Assembly (NCBI GenBank): GCA_014621425.1
Contig: JAANBB010000270.1
Location: 1 to 55,603, forward strand
Direction of reading: 5' to 3'
Length of the DNA stretch: 55,603 bases
Origin: Cylindrodendrum hubeiense
Taxonomy: Eukaryota; Ascomycota; Sordariomycetes; Hypocreales; Nectriaceae
Positions within the stretch are counted from its first letter, which is position 1, and the number at the start of each line of letters is the position of its first letter. Both the position numbers and the translations under genes were made by a program. The notes beneath the pieces were generated by a model, which did no database searches, was not told where the DNA came from, and saw only the letters and a program-made list of their open reading frames with translations. Below, piece after piece: positions 43,038 through 54,433 of this stretch.

Positions 43038-45215
43038 ATGAGTGAGTTTATGGGCGCGGCATGTTTCAGTGCAACTCGGCTTGCAGATGGTGTAGCTGAC
43101 CTTCTTCAGAATCCCTCTTGATTCCTCGGGCTCTGCAGCTCTTGCTCGCATCTACGGTCTATCATGGCCTATCAGAGGCGAGACCCGCCTCTGAGTACGG
43201 GCAGTCCATCATGAACCCCGGACAAAACAGAAGAGGCGCCGTCTCGAGCGAAGCATTTGAGTGCACCCATATAGGGAAAGACCTGCTCGCCAAGGGAGTA
43301 AGACCTCCGACTTGATCGCCGCTGTGTTCCTCCGTAACTGACCTGTCCAGGGTAATGCCATTGACGCAATCGTGGGGACGGCCTTCTGTGTCGGTGTCAT
43401 TGCTCCGTACCACGCTGGTATTGGCGGCGGCGGCTTCATGCTTGTCCGTGGTCCAAACAGCGTCTATGAGGCCATTGACTTCCGGGAAACGGCTCCGGCT
43501 GGTGCTAGCGAGGATATGTACAAGGGAAGAGTCGAACAGAGCATCCACGGGGGACTTTCTGTTGCCGTCCCTGGCGAGGTCCGCGGTCTGTGGTACGCCC
43601 ACCAGAAATATGGTGTAAGACAACAGCCCCCCTCTCCCAATACCGCCTTAGGAGGATTATAAACCAGCTGACCATACATTTACAGAAACTTCCTTGGGCA
43701 CTTGTACTGGAAGGTGCCATCTCGGTAGCGGAGGATGGGTTTATACGTAAGCCAAGCAACACCCTTCGACACCAAACAACTCCAGGCTAACAAAGGGCAG
43801 TCAACGCTGATTTCCAGAGATACATCAACAGCGTTCTCAAGGGAAAATCAACTAACTTCCTGTCTGATGACCCTTCGTGGGCCAAGGACTTTGCCAAGAA
43901 CGGTTTGTTTTCGCGTCTCAAACTTGGGAGAACTCACATCCCTGATCATATTCCAGGACAACTGAAGAAGGAAGGCAGTACAATTACGAGAAAGCGATAC
44001 GCCAAGTGAGTACCTATTTGTATTTATATGTAGGCTTGCTAACGAGATCACAGCACCCTGCGTGAAATTGCTAAGAAAGGCGCCGAAGAGTTCTACAGCG
44101 GGACCATCGGTAAGTCCCTAGATAACACTACAATTGATAGCCTTGTCACTAACACACCGTAGCCAAGGACCTGGTCGAGACAATCCAGAAACACGGTGGA
44201 GTCTTCGAGCTTGCCGACTTCAAGCACTACAAGGTCGAGGTGCGCGATGTCCTTAACACCACCCACCGCGGCTACAGGCTCTTCACCCTCGGCGCCCCCG
44301 CCAGCGGCGCCGTGTCCTTCAACATCCTCAACACCCTAGAGGGCTTCAAGAAGCCCAAGTCCAACCGCCCCCAGGACTGGCACAACTATATCGAGGCCAT
44401 GCGGTTCGGCTACGGAGCCCGCGGCAAGCTTGGCGACCCGGAACTCAACCACAACGTTTCGTCGTTTGAGGCGCGCATGCTCGACAAGGACAACAGCAGG
44501 AGGATCCGCGAGTCGATTGATCCCGACCAGACGCAGAATGTTACGGCCTATGACCCGTACCGTGTCTATGCCGCTGAAAACCACGGCACTTCGCACATGG
44601 TCACGGCAGATAACGAGGGTTATGCCGTGTCGCTGACGACCACGGTCAACCTGCTGTTCGGATCGTTGATCATGTGTGAGAAGACTGGCGTTGTCCTGTA
44701 AGTTGCACCACGCCCAATACATCTCGTAACCAGCGCTGACATCGACCAGTAACAACGAGATGAACGACTTCTCTATCCCCGACGTCCGCAATGAATTCGG
44801 CTTCGAGCCGTCCAAGGAAAACTTCATCCGCCCGGGCAAGCGTCCGCTGTCGTCCATCACACCCATCATTATCGAGCGAAAGGACGGTAGCTTCTTCGCC
44901 ACTGTGGGTGCTGCGGGCGGCTCGCGCATCATCTCGGCCACGACGCAAGTCGTTTGGCGCATCATGTCGGAGTCACTGAGCATCGCCAAGGCCGTCGCCG
45001 AGCCGCGCCTGCACAACCAGCTTATGCCCAACACCCTCGTCACCGAGCTCAGCTTCCCGAGTAAGATCGTGGACGACCTTCGCACGCGCGGGCACAACAT
45101 TACCTATGTTGGGCCGGGGCTGAGCATTGTCCAGGGCATCACCCAGGACAGGGCGGGCAGGTTTGAGGCGGGTTCTGACCCGCGGCAGAAGAACCATCAT
45201 GGAGAGAGCCTGTAA
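43038..45215 (+). CDS. Secreted gamma-glutamyltranspeptidase
   Basis: Nine exons are inferred: 43038-43041, 43110-43297, 43351-43614, 43686-43746, 43801-43902, 43957-44005, 44054-44109, 44163-44697 and 44750-45215, giving 574 residues. The first coding exon is just ATGA; splicing completes a signal peptide, MKSLLIPRALQLLLASTVYH. Landmarks are GNAIDAIVGTAFCVGVI, GIGGGGFMLVR, IDFRETAP, VAVPGEVRGLWYAH, ENHGTSHMV with predicted nucleophile Thr384 at the autocleavage point, LLFGSLIM, NNEMNDFS and the GGSRI loop. The enzyme removes or transfers the gamma-glutamyl group of glutathione and conjugates outside the cell or in the vacuole. The small subunit would start at Thr384. Introns are dense in the first half, and every phase closes. 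Confidence 0.93.
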
Positions 45216-45428
45216 TAGACTAAGATTATAGACGCATTTGTAGAGCTGGTTTTGAATTCAAATTGGTGTGAGCCTCTATCTATTCACGTCATAGTAACGA
45301 GCATTGCGCCCGAATCGCTGCAAATGAGGCGGGCCGCTTTTGTCTTCAGTACTCTCCGAAAAGGGTTGTTCTGTAAAAGAAAGAAAGGGGTATCCTTTGT
45401 CTATCATGTAACCACACACGCCAGGTAT

Positions 45429-47262
45429 CTATGCCGCTATGGTGATCAAGCGCGCCAACTGAACCGTCCACTTCTTGGCAAACTCCTCCTCCGTGAACCT
45501 CTTGGCCGACTCCCGCGCTCGCTTGCGAACTGCAAGGGGGTTGGGGAGCGACAAGGCCTTCTCATAACCGTCTGCAAAGTCCGCTGATGTGATGGCGTGA
45601 AATCCTACATACGAGTTAGCATGGTTCCCGGTCTGGTGCTGTGGGTCAGATATACCTGTTGGTCCTCCATCCATCTCGACGACAATGTCTAGCTTGGGAC
45701 CGCCGCTGTTGTGAACAACCGAGATGAGACCGGCAGCTTGGTACTCGACAACGCCGATTCCAAAGTGCTCATTCCACATGCCGTTGACACCCACTGAGGC
45801 CTTTCTCAGCCACTCGAGAATCTCAGGCCAGGACGCATCAAGATGGAACTGAACACGATCCTTGATGCCGAGCTCGTTGACCAGAAGTCGCAGCTCGTAC
45901 ACCCGCCTTTTATCATGGTCATCCCGCACGCTTCCAATGAGAACCAAGCGCGCAGCCTTAGAAGCCTCGCTCTTGGACTTGAGAAATTCGGCAAAGGATT
46001 GGATGATGAGCTGGTGGTTTTTCTCGGGTCGGAATTGGGCGATGCAGACAATTACGCTTTCTCGCTGCTTCTCGCTCTCCTCGGAAACCTCGACCTCTTG
46101 CTCCATCTCGCGAACGGCGACGGGAGGATAAACGACCACAATGGGGTCAGTCTTGTTCTTGTCACCGCGACTAGAAGCCCACAGGCTCATTATATGCGCC
46201 TGGGTCCATGTTGAATTTGTCATGACGATGTCAACGGATGAACCCACCCACGTATACAGGCTCGCGAATAGTTGCCAGTAGATCTTCTTGGCAGTTCCTC
46301 TGGCACCGACTCCCTTCCCGGCGTTGACACCCTGCGAGCCGACGGCTGATTTGGGATCGAGGGATTCTAGCATGTCTGTGGAGATGGTAGGGTAGTGAAC
46401 ATAGGCACCGGTCGAGACCTTGGGGAACAAGAACCTGCACAGGCCAAGCGCAAATGCATAGCCCATGGTGTCCACAAAGACGTCGGGGACAACAAGTGAG
46501 AAGGCGTCCCAGGCCAGAATGATGGAGCCGATGGACTGGCCGATGAGAGTAAAGCGCGGCCAGCTGGAGGGAAGAACCCAGTTTCTCTTGGAGAGGTAGA
46601 GGAAAGTGATGGTTGGAGAGTGGAGTTCAATATTGAAGCGATGCTGTACTGTTGTGAGCATGTCTCCCTGTGTGGGTGGGAATGGGACTGGCTATTCGCA
46701 GTCTTACTCACCATGACCCGAGACAGAATTTGATCCTTGGTGACGTTGTGGTCGCCAGTGTATACGACACACTTGGCATTAGGCCAGCGGTCTTGTGTCG
46801 CACGGATAGCCGCCCACAAGACTCGTTCTCCGCCACCTCCGGCATTGCTGGTCTGGTGTCAGTAGATATTCCATGGTGGGGTTCGACACCGACATACCAG
46901 AACGGGTGAAAGAAACCGACGATACCGCTCCAGTCTTTCTGGGAATCCAATGTGGCCTTCAGCTTCTCGTCGACGTCAAACACCAGCTTCGGGGCCGAGG
47001 CACGCTTGGAGTCGGATCCACGAGCCTTCTTGTCATCGTCGGTCATGAGGGCCAGCAGGTGGGACCGGCGTCCGTCCGTCTTCTTGCGCAGCGACCATCC
47101 CAGAATGCGGCCCAGCAGCCTGAACAGCAGAGGGGAAGCATATAGGAGGAACAACGGCGCCAGGGCGAGCAGGGGAACTATGCTGGAGCTTGACGCCGGG
47201 GGGGCGTCGCCAACCACAGGGGGCGGGTCGCCCGGAGGCACGGCTGAAGCGTCGTTGGACAT
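45429..47262 (-). CDS. alg11: GDP-Man:Man3GlcNAc2-PP-dolichol alpha-1,2-mannosyltransferase
   Basis: Four exons, minus strand: 47262-46898, 46847-46712, 46643-45656 and 45604-45429, giving 554 residues. An N-terminal membrane anchor ([20 protein letters not shown]) precedes [20 protein letters not shown], the hallmark of ALG11. Then come [46 protein letters not shown] and the GT4 donor-site region [34 protein letters not shown] and [11 protein letters not shown]. Alg11 adds the fourth and fifth mannoses on the cytosolic face of the ER during lipid-linked oligosaccharide synthesis. The last intron is 51 nt and has no in-frame stop, so its retention would simply insert 17 residues. It converges on the GGT gene and diverges from the COX18-like gene. 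Confidence 0.94.
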
Positions 47263-47890
47263 TGGGGAGCGTAGATGATGCTTAGGAGCGGGCGAGTTGG
47301 GAGGATCGGATTGTCGAGGACGTAGAGTCTCGCCTCGGAGGCGCCAGGCTGGAATGTTCGGAGGTAGGCAGTCTCATCGAAAGCGGGAGCCTAGCTCGGT
47401 GCGTGGGGTGTTGCAATGTTGCAATGTTGCAAGCAGGGACGGTTTTGGAAGACGAGAGTGCAGCCGGATACGAGATGGGGTGACGTCGCGCTGGTGGCGG
47501 CCGACAGCTCTCGCAGCAAGCTGTCCACAAGTGGCTACAGGGCCTCCACCCGAACGGTTGCAGGAACGCCGGCACCTACCGCGGGCAGCGTGGGTAAGCT
47601 TACAGCAGATTGGGGAACCAGGCGCCCCGCTGTGCGGCTCCTGTCCCGGGCCTGTGGTCCTCCACGCAGCGCTACAAGACCGCTGAAAGGCCACAGCTTG
47701 CAGGGCTGTGCACCGCTGGAGCCACGCGGGGATAGGTACCTGGGCACAATTATGATGTGCCTGAGCACACCGCCCCACTTTGCCGCAACTCGCTTCATAG
47801 AACCATCACCAGGCCGCATCACCAAACCACATCTCGTCCACCCGCCGACTTCTCCTGCTTGTCACCTGATACTTCCGCCGCCACGCGGGA
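47263..47890. promoter_or_regulatory. Divergent promoter region, ALG11 / COX18-like gene
   Basis: About 630 bp head to head. It contains a short TTGCAATG direct repeat (47411-47431) and a C-rich leader before the COX18-like start. Open frames here on both strands are short and unconvincing. Confidence 0.45.
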
Positions 47891-47935
47891 ATGGCTGAGA
47901 AATGTTGTTCCTCCGACGCACAGCCCCGACCCTGA
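47891..47935 (+). promoter_or_regulatory. Overlapping upstream ORF of the COX18-like gene
   Basis: ATG GCT GAG ... CCC TGA, 14 codons, starts 11 nt before and overlaps the main start at 47902 in another frame. It would limit translation of the main frame in any transcript that includes it. Confidence 0.45.
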
Positions 47936-48960
47936 CGCCCCATGTCCGGCTGTCATTGACCGCCGCCGGGCCCCGAGCCGTCCGCTCTCCGGTCGCAAGC
48001 TTCGCCGGCCCGGCATCGTGTGTTCCCAGCCGACGAGGCCTTCACATCGGCGCCTTTGCTGGCGAGGCCATCCAGTCAACGGCCTCGGCCTTTAGCTGGC
48101 TCCATGTAACCACTGGTGTACCGTGGTATCTTGCCATCCCTTTGTTGGCCGTTGGCGTCAACGCAACCCTCAGATTCCCCCTCCAACTCTATGTGGCCAA
48201 GCTCCGGGCGAGGCGAGGCGAGTTGAATCCGCTCATTGGGGCGTGGGCCCGACGGCATACCGGGACCATTGCCAGAGAGCAGGGCCATCTGCCGGAACGT
48301 ATCTTGAGACTGCGGATGGCAGGCGCTATTGAGAAGTCACGGCGCAGAATCTACAAGACCTGGGGTGTCCAGAGGTGGAAGGGTTTCGCTCCATTGATCA
48401 GCATCTTCCCGTTCGTCACCATCTCCGAAGCCCTTCGACGGAAATGCGGTGCGCCACTCGGCTGGATCAGCCAGTCTGTTGGCCTGAGTAGCCCCCAATC
48501 CACTACCTCCAACCTGGGATCTGCCAGCGGCATGTTTGATCCGTCCCTAGTTGACGGCGGTTGCCTCTGGTTCATGGACCTCACCAGCGCGGACCCATTC
48601 TACGGACTTCCCATTATTTGCACGAGCATTCTCGTCTGGAACACCTGGGGGAAGATGTCCAAGGACCACATCCGAGCGCTCCTTTCACTAAACCCCGGCG
48701 AGAAGCAGGTTGTGACGTTGACGAGACTGCAAAAGGTTCTTGGCAGGGTCATGCTCATGATGCCCGTCTTCCCTCTTCTCTTCGCAGACCTCCCCAGCGC
48801 CATATTTCTCTACTGGGCCGCTTCTTTCGGTCTTTCCAGCATCAACGATAGCATTTTGAACCGACTGGTTCCCAAGATCGAACCCAAGTTCCTGGATGTG
48901 CAGAAGAGACCAAACTCTTTACCATATTTAAGAAATCGAGGTGATGCAATTGAAAAGTAA
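47902..48960 (+). CDS. cox18: Mitochondrial YidC/Oxa1/Alb3-family insertase, COX18-like
   Basis: Single exon, 352 residues. The first 45 or so residues are rich in Arg, Ser and Ala without acids, a mitochondrial presequence ending near PSRRGLHIG. The membrane region shows VPWYLAIPLLAVGVNATLRF, PLISIFPFVTISEALRR, DPFYGLPIICTSILVWNTWG, VMLMMPVFPLLFADLPSAIF and LYWAASFGLSSINDSIL, the order of helices in Oxa1-type insertases. The compact form without a long C-terminal ribosome-binding tail favours COX18/Oxa2 over OXA1. Cox18 exports the C-terminal domain of Cox2 across the inner membrane during cytochrome oxidase assembly. It converges on the syntaxin gene with 151 bp between stops. Confidence 0.85.
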   Translation: MLFLRRTAPTLTPHVRLSLTAAGPRAVRSPVASFAGPASCVPSRRGLHIGAFAGEAIQSTASAFSWLHVTTGVPWYLAIPLLAVGVNATLRFPLQLYVAKLRARRGELNPLIGAWARRHTGTIAREQGHLPERILRLRMAGAIEKSRRRIYKTWGVQRWKGFAPLISIFPFVTISEALRRKCGAPLGWISQSVGLSSPQSTTSNLGSASGMFDPSLVDGGCLWFMDLTSADPFYGLPIICTSILVWNTWGKMSKDHIRALLSLNPGEKQVVTLTRLQKVLGRVMLMMPVFPLLFADLPSAIFLYWAASFGLSSINDSILNRLVPKIEPKFLDVQKRPNSLPYLRNRGDAIEK

Positions 48961-49111
48961 AATTGGAATTCAAGTATGGAAGGCGTCGATGATTAAACCC
49001 TCCCTGTGTATGTACAAAACTGTACTCTTCAAGTTCTGTATCCCTAGAAAACTCCTATAGACGCCGCATGAAACATTAATGAGCCTGTCCCACAAGCACA
49101 AACGCTCCACC

Positions 49112-49961
49112 TTAATCGAGAACAATAGCAAGGATAACAATGGTCAAGATGACCGCTAGGATCAGCAGCAGGCAGCAGCTCTTGTTACGAGCGGCCTTCT
49201 GATATCGCGCAGCCTGGCGGTTTTCGACGTCGGCTTGCCTTGTGTCGTCGCGGATGTTGTGGACATTGTCTGCAATCGAGTCGAGTGATTCGCCCTGTTC
49301 GTTGACAATCTGCGCCACTTGGCGGAAGAGAACGTTCAGGTCGCCGACACCCTGCTCGATGTTGCGGATCTCCTCCTCACGCTCGATGATAAGGGCTTCC
49401 TGGAAATCGACCTCGCCCTGAACTGCCAGCTGCGACAACTCTTGCTGCTGCTGCAGCTGCTCCAGAGGTGCGCCTTCTTGCGCCTCGCCGTGTCCGTCGG
49501 TATCTTGGGCGGCGCGGGCGGCGGTCACGGAGGCGCGCTCCTTCTCGAGGGCTCGTCGCTGAAGGGTCTGGAATTCTTGGAGGGCGGTTTGGAAGTCGCT
49601 TGAGACCTTGGTCTGCTCGTACTTTTGCTGCTTCTGGATGGGGAATTAGCATGCGACATGGAATCCGGGCAACAGCTGAACATACCGTGAGCTCATCCCA
49701 GGTCTGAAGCCTCTTCACTCCCTCGCCAATCTCCCTGCACATCTCGCGGGTCTTCTCCATGCTGTTGTGCACCCGCTCGCGCAGGCGCGGGGTGTCCTTC
49801 TTGGTGCCCAGGACGTTGACATCGTTGGCAAGTTTCCGGTTGCTGCTCAGAAGCGCCTGCAGTTTGCTCTTGAGGTCGTACTGCAACTCTTGGAAGGCTG
49901 GGTCGTCGGCGTATCCCCCGCGGCGCCCGGACTCGAGGCTGGAGAGCTGATCAAACGACAT
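49112..49961 (-). CDS. Pep12-like endosomal syntaxin (Qa-SNARE)
   Basis: Two exons, minus strand (49961-49686; 49633-49112; 52-nt intron), 265 residues. An N-terminal helical Habc-like region (DLKSKLQALLSSNRKLANDV) is followed by a Gln-rich linker. The SNARE motif (EREEEIRNIEQGVGDLNVLF through NVHNIRDDTRQADVEN) has the ionic-layer Gln in the NEQGESLDS stretch. The C-terminal anchor is CCLLLILAVILTIVILAIVLD, with two adjacent Cys that could be acylated. This fits Pep12/Vam3-type syntaxins in Golgi-to-endosome or vacuole fusion; the choice of Pep12 over Vam3 is a judgement from overall resemblance. It is divergently arranged with NDC1. Confidence 0.88.
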
Positions 49962-50398
49962 GACGGCGAAAATGGATGGAATCGGTCGGAATTGTCGGGT
50001 TAGCGAAAGGAGTGGGAAGGCGAAATGGACGCGCGATGCGATGCGAGTGATGCCTTGGCGATGACGACGGCGACGATGATCGTCTATGTTCTGTAGTTGG
50101 TCAAGTCACCTGTTGCCTTGCCGAGGGTGGCTGAGGTTATCAAGCCGCTTCCCTGCGACATACGTAATTGGACCCGTTGATTGCGAGCCAACCACAGCGC
50201 AGTGGGACCTGGCAACCCTGCACCATGGCGCTGCGAAACACGCTGGAGCCTATCTGCACGTGACGATAGCAGCCTTCTGCTGAGCTGGTGCTTGGCGCGT
50301 CAACCACGGTTGCTGGCTGGAGATTTTTATTTACATGGGCTCTCTGTACACTCATCAATTCCCCGAGTCTACTCCTTCGACAACGATGCGCTGTGGAG
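49962..50398. promoter_or_regulatory. Divergent promoter region, syntaxin / NDC1
   Basis: A 437-bp head-to-head spacer. The plus-strand frame open from 50181 lies before the NDC1 start and is not part of it, since exon 1 uses another frame. No clear TATA box. Confidence 0.5.
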
Positions 50399-52391
50399 AT
50401 GGCGGCCACCACAGTTCGAAAAGCCCCTTACAAGGACTTCCTTCAGCCAGCTCTGCATAGGCGCTTCACCTCTACGGCAACTGTTCTCCTGGCCGTCTCC
50501 TACGTCGAGGCCGTCTTTCTGGACAGCTGGAGCTCCTGTGCGTCAATCTGCGCCCGGTTTGCGCTGCGCCTTTGCTAACATCTGCTCGATAGATCTCTGG
50601 GGCTGGTTCCCCGTCGGCCCTGTCGGCGTGCGAACGGCCTTCATCTTTACTTGCGGCCTTGCGATTCTTGTACTCCGAATTGCGAACTACCATGTCGGCT
50701 TACGCACCTCCGGCTCCGGCTTCCAGACACTTAGCACCGCACTTGTGAAGCTCCAGACGTACGAGACCGTCTTCTGGTATGGCTTCTCCAGCTTGTTTTT
50801 CTGCCACATTTTCCTCTGGTCCGCCCCCGAGAGCACGAACCTCCATTGGATCACCTACTTCGGCGGTGATCGCGCGAGACTGAACGAGCGACCGTTGTTC
50901 TTTATGGCCTACCTGGCATCTTGCGCCATCTCCCAGACCTTTACGCATTACAGGAAGGATGTCGATCGCCTTGTGCTGGGTCTGGCGAGGAGCAAGGATG
51001 ATAAGAGGGTTGCGAGCTCAGGGGACTCCCTGAAGCTGGTCGTGCAGCAGCTCCCTGCCATTGTAGGCACGTCTGCTTCGGGCGCGTTCATGGCGGTCCC
51101 CATCGCGCTCTTCCTGTACTACACCGTGATACGATCATTTGCCTGGGGATGGGCATTGATGTTCCTGCGCCCGTTTTACAACCTGCCCAAGACGAACATG
51201 GTGCCCCCTTCCTGGCCAACCGACATCTTCCTGCTGTATCGCTGCGTCGAAGCGGGCACCCTGATCCATTTTATCTGGAACGCCGGCAACTTTGCCTTTT
51301 CCACATTCATGGTGAAAGAGCCACTCAAGAATGGCAACCCCCTTACCTCGGAGTCCAAGGATCCCAATGGTAGCATCTTGAACGGCCTGAAGAGCAAGAA
51401 GCTCTCTATCAAGGTATGTTGCGTGCTTCACTTGCAGCTTTGAACACCACTGACTCGCCTACAGTCCTTTGCCTTGTGGGAACTGGCTTATATTGCACAG
51501 GGCTTTGAGACCCGCCGACAGGCCATCTACGAGGATATCGACCGAAAAGATGGGCCTATGTGGTCCCAGGTCTATGCCATCTGCATGGAAGTGGTGAAGG
51601 CAGTTGAGACCCGGGTCGATAGCTACGGCAAGCCCCCGGCCGCACCACCTGCCCAGCCAGCTGTCGAGCCTAAGAAGCGCGTGTCTGCTCCTCTCCGGGA
51701 GGATCCCATTTTCACCAGCAAGGCCGCATCCAACTCTATGCGGGGAGAGGTAGAGAAGCGCCTGAGCCAAGTTGCCCGATCACCCGGCTCATCGCCAGCT
51801 TCGAAATTGAGCCCACTGGCCAAGAGGACGTTCAAAGAGGCCACGGACCGAGTTCTCAGCAAGGAGCAGCAAGAGATGGTTTCGCCCGAGCACCTCAAGA
51901 GCCAGTTCGAGCAGTGGACGCTCAGCCTGATGAACATCGACTCTGTCGCTGCGCTGTTCCAGCAGGACTTCCGGACCCAATTTGCCGCGGCTGTGCTGGG
52001 CACCCCCTACGCGGAGCCTACCCTCCTTGTCAATGCGGTTCATGTGCTCTGCCATCTGTCAGTGCATAGTTTGGCTGAGGATCAGTTTGGAAATGTCCAC
52101 AGAGACGTCCCCATCATTATCCGAACTTTGACTTCGGTTATTAAGAAGCTCGAGGCGTTCCGGCAGTCATTCCCCATCCACTGGACGGATGTCAAGGGCA
52201 AGAGAGAGAGCCCCGAGGTGGACGAGGTGTTGAAGGCATTGAGGATGGGTCTGGGTCAGGTGGTGACTAAATTCGAGCCCTACAGCAGCGATTTGAGGTT
52301 GACAATGGCTGACATCAGGCTGGCCAAGGAGGCAGCGGTAATGCCCGAAGGCAAGGATAAGAAGAACTCGGAGATGGAGCAGGTGCGGTAG
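50399..52391 (+). CDS. ndc1: Nucleoporin Ndc1 (pore membrane protein)
   Basis: Three exons (50399-50537, 50593-51413, 51465-52391) encode 628 residues. The N-terminal half is polytopic, with about six hydrophobic segments: STATVLLAVSYVEAVFL, TAFIFTCGLAILVLRI, ETVFWYGFSSLFFCHIFLW, PLFFMAYLASCAISQTF, SGAFMAVPIALFLYYTVI and DIFLLYRCVEAGTLIHF. The hydrophilic C-terminal half includes KSFALWELAYIAQGFETRRQ, a well-conserved Ndc1 stretch, and helical segments near the end. Ndc1 anchors nuclear pore complexes and spindle pole bodies in the nuclear envelope. The frame and phases close across both introns, and the start ATG precedes APYKDFLQPALHRRF, the usual N-terminus of ascomycete Ndc1. Confidence 0.92.
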
Positions 52392-53070
52392 CGGCAGCGG
52401 CACCGCAGCGGAGGAACATGTGTCTAGACTGGGGAATCTTGGCGTGGCAATGAATGTATCATGATACCATATGTAAAACCAAACAAAAATCTACCTTGGA
52501 GGTAGTGACTTTGAGAAGTTCGAAAAGACTTGGCTATAAGAGTGTGCCGGCAAATGAGTCACCACACAATGCCATGTTGTCTCTAACACCGGGTCTCTAA
52601 TATCGGGACATGTCTGACCCGACTGACTCTGATTGAGCTGTTGGCATTGTCATGGGTACTACGCCGTAATTTCATGGAATGCCAGCTTCACATGCTGGGG
52701 GAGCGGACGGGAAACAGTGGGGCGAATAAGCGGAACATCCACATGGGACACTGTGTGGCCGTACCGTGTTTGCCGTAGTAGTGCACAGTGCGACAAGGAT
52801 CCTCCCAAAATGGCATCAGGCGCGACGCCTCCCAACCTCTTTGTCAAAGGCGCAACGGACTCCATGTCCGCCCACGCCGACGTGCGATCAGCCAGCCTCC
52901 AGCAATATCTGCCTCGACGACCTCCTACGGACCTGCGCCCGCCTTAGCCATGCGTCCTCCATCATCACTATCCGTGCCTTTTATCGACTCTCTTCTCCGG
53001 CCGTAGCGCTGCTCACGCCGTTTTCCTGCGCTCCTTTGCTGGCCTGAGGGTCACCGACTCTTCCACGGCC
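52392..53070. other. Intergenic region, 0.7 kb
   Basis: NDC1 3' flank and DLT1 promoter in tandem orientation. Only short unconvincing frames are seen. Confidence 0.45.
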
Positions 53071-54360
53071 ATGGCGTCTCCAGCAGTGTCTCACCGACGC
53101 CTCGTCTTCTCCATCATCTACCGCACCTTCTACCTTCTTCTCTATGTCGTCCTTATCGGCCTGCTCATCGCCACCCCCGCCGATGCCATTCAGCGCTCGC
53201 TCCGCAACGACCAGCTGTATAATGTCTGGATCATCGCCGCCGCCTACACCACCACCATCCTCATCGTAACCTTCGTCTTCTTCACCCGCCTCTATATCAA
53301 CAAGACCGACCTCGACTCTATCCCCAAGGGCTGGGTGCCCATCGAAAAGGGCGATGTGAGCTCTGCCGTCTACAAGGTCATCGCTGCTGGCCTGGGCCGG
53401 AGCGCCACCATTGCGTACAGTTCCCGCCCGAGGCTCGAACCCGAGGACCAAGTGGAGCAGGAGGAATCCATACGGCCGCAGTCTAAGCAGAGTGCGGTCG
53501 GCTCTGGAATGGCGACCGAGGATCTCTTGGTGAGCCTCCCACGTCGACGGGCGGTGTGGGGCGAGATCGAGCATTTTGGCTGGGCCTCGCCAACATCGCC
53601 GGATCTGCCCAACCTGCAATACACGACAGTTCTCTCCGAACTGCCTAATCTCATCGAGGGCAAGGCATTGACCCTAGCCCCCCCGGATCCCACTTCCCAG
53701 ACGGACCCGCCCATTCTGGACCCCGATGCTGTGGCCCTGCTTCAACGGACCGCGAATATGAGCCTGCGCGACTACATCGTTCATCTTGCAGAGTTTGGGG
53801 TGCTGGAATTGGGCGCCGCCGCCACAAAGTTCCTGTCGCACTACGAGTATGCTCGCTTCTCGAATCGGCCAATCTCCAACACTCGGTTTAAGGAGCTGAT
53901 GCACCTCTTTGCGGAGATCCTACGAGCCATGGAACCTTTTGACCCTGATATTCTGGACGGAGGCCAGCCGGAAGATGATGATACATCCTCACCTTCAAGT
54001 ATCATTGAATACGATAGCGCTGCTAGAACCAACCCCGCCAGCAACATGTCCGGTTCTGACGCCGGCAGCATCAGCAGCTCAACTCGGAGGGCTAGGCGTC
54101 AAGCGTCCACGAATACGTGGAACGTGTACCGCACAGCACCAAATAGCTTACGAAGCGGGTTATCAAAAACCGTCTCGCACAAACCCAGTGTCAACAGCCT
54201 CGCACAGAGCCGGCGACACTTCCCCATTCGCCAACCATCCACGCCAAGCCTGAGGTCCAAGTCCTCGGGCAGTTCTGCATCCGTCATCCGTTTGGCCACG
54301 CGGCACGATTCCACCGACCTCCCTTACATCCTCAGCCTCAAAGATACCATTGGCAATTGA
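53071..54360 (+). CDS. Defect-at-low-temperature protein 1 (Dlt1) family membrane protein
   Basis: Single exon, 429 residues. Two membrane helices near the N-terminus (about 11-34, IIYRTFYLLLYVVLIGLLI, and about 50-72, WIIAAAYTTTILIVTFVFF) are followed by LYINKTDLDSIPKGWVPIEK, the signature block of Dlt1. Further conserved blocks are SLRDYIVHLAEFGVLELG and FSNRPISNTRFKELMHLFAE. The C-terminal third is Ser-rich and disordered, with basic runs. Yeast Dlt1 is a membrane protein named for growth defects in the cold; its biochemical role is not known. The family call is strong, the function open. Confidence 0.9.
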   Translation: MASPAVSHRRLVFSIIYRTFYLLLYVVLIGLLIATPADAIQRSLRNDQLYNVWIIAAAYTTTILIVTFVFFTRLYINKTDLDSIPKGWVPIEKGDVSSAVYKVIAAGLGRSATIAYSSRPRLEPEDQVEQEESIRPQSKQSAVGSGMATEDLLVSLPRRRAVWGEIEHFGWASPTSPDLPNLQYTTVLSELPNLIEGKALTLAPPDPTSQTDPPILDPDAVALLQRTANMSLRDYIVHLAEFGVLELGAAATKFLSHYEYARFSNRPISNTRFKELMHLFAEILRAMEPFDPDILDGGQPEDDDTSSPSSIIEYDSAARTNPASNMSGSDAGSISSSTRRARRQASTNTWNVYRTAPNSLRSGLSKTVSHKPSVNSLAQSRRHFPIRQPSTPSLRSKSSGSSASVIRLATRHDSTDLPYILSLKDTIGN

Positions 54361-54433
54361 TGAGATACCCAGTACATATATACTAGACTTTACAAACATG
54401 AAAAGGGGGATGAGAAACGAGAAGGGCTAGGAG

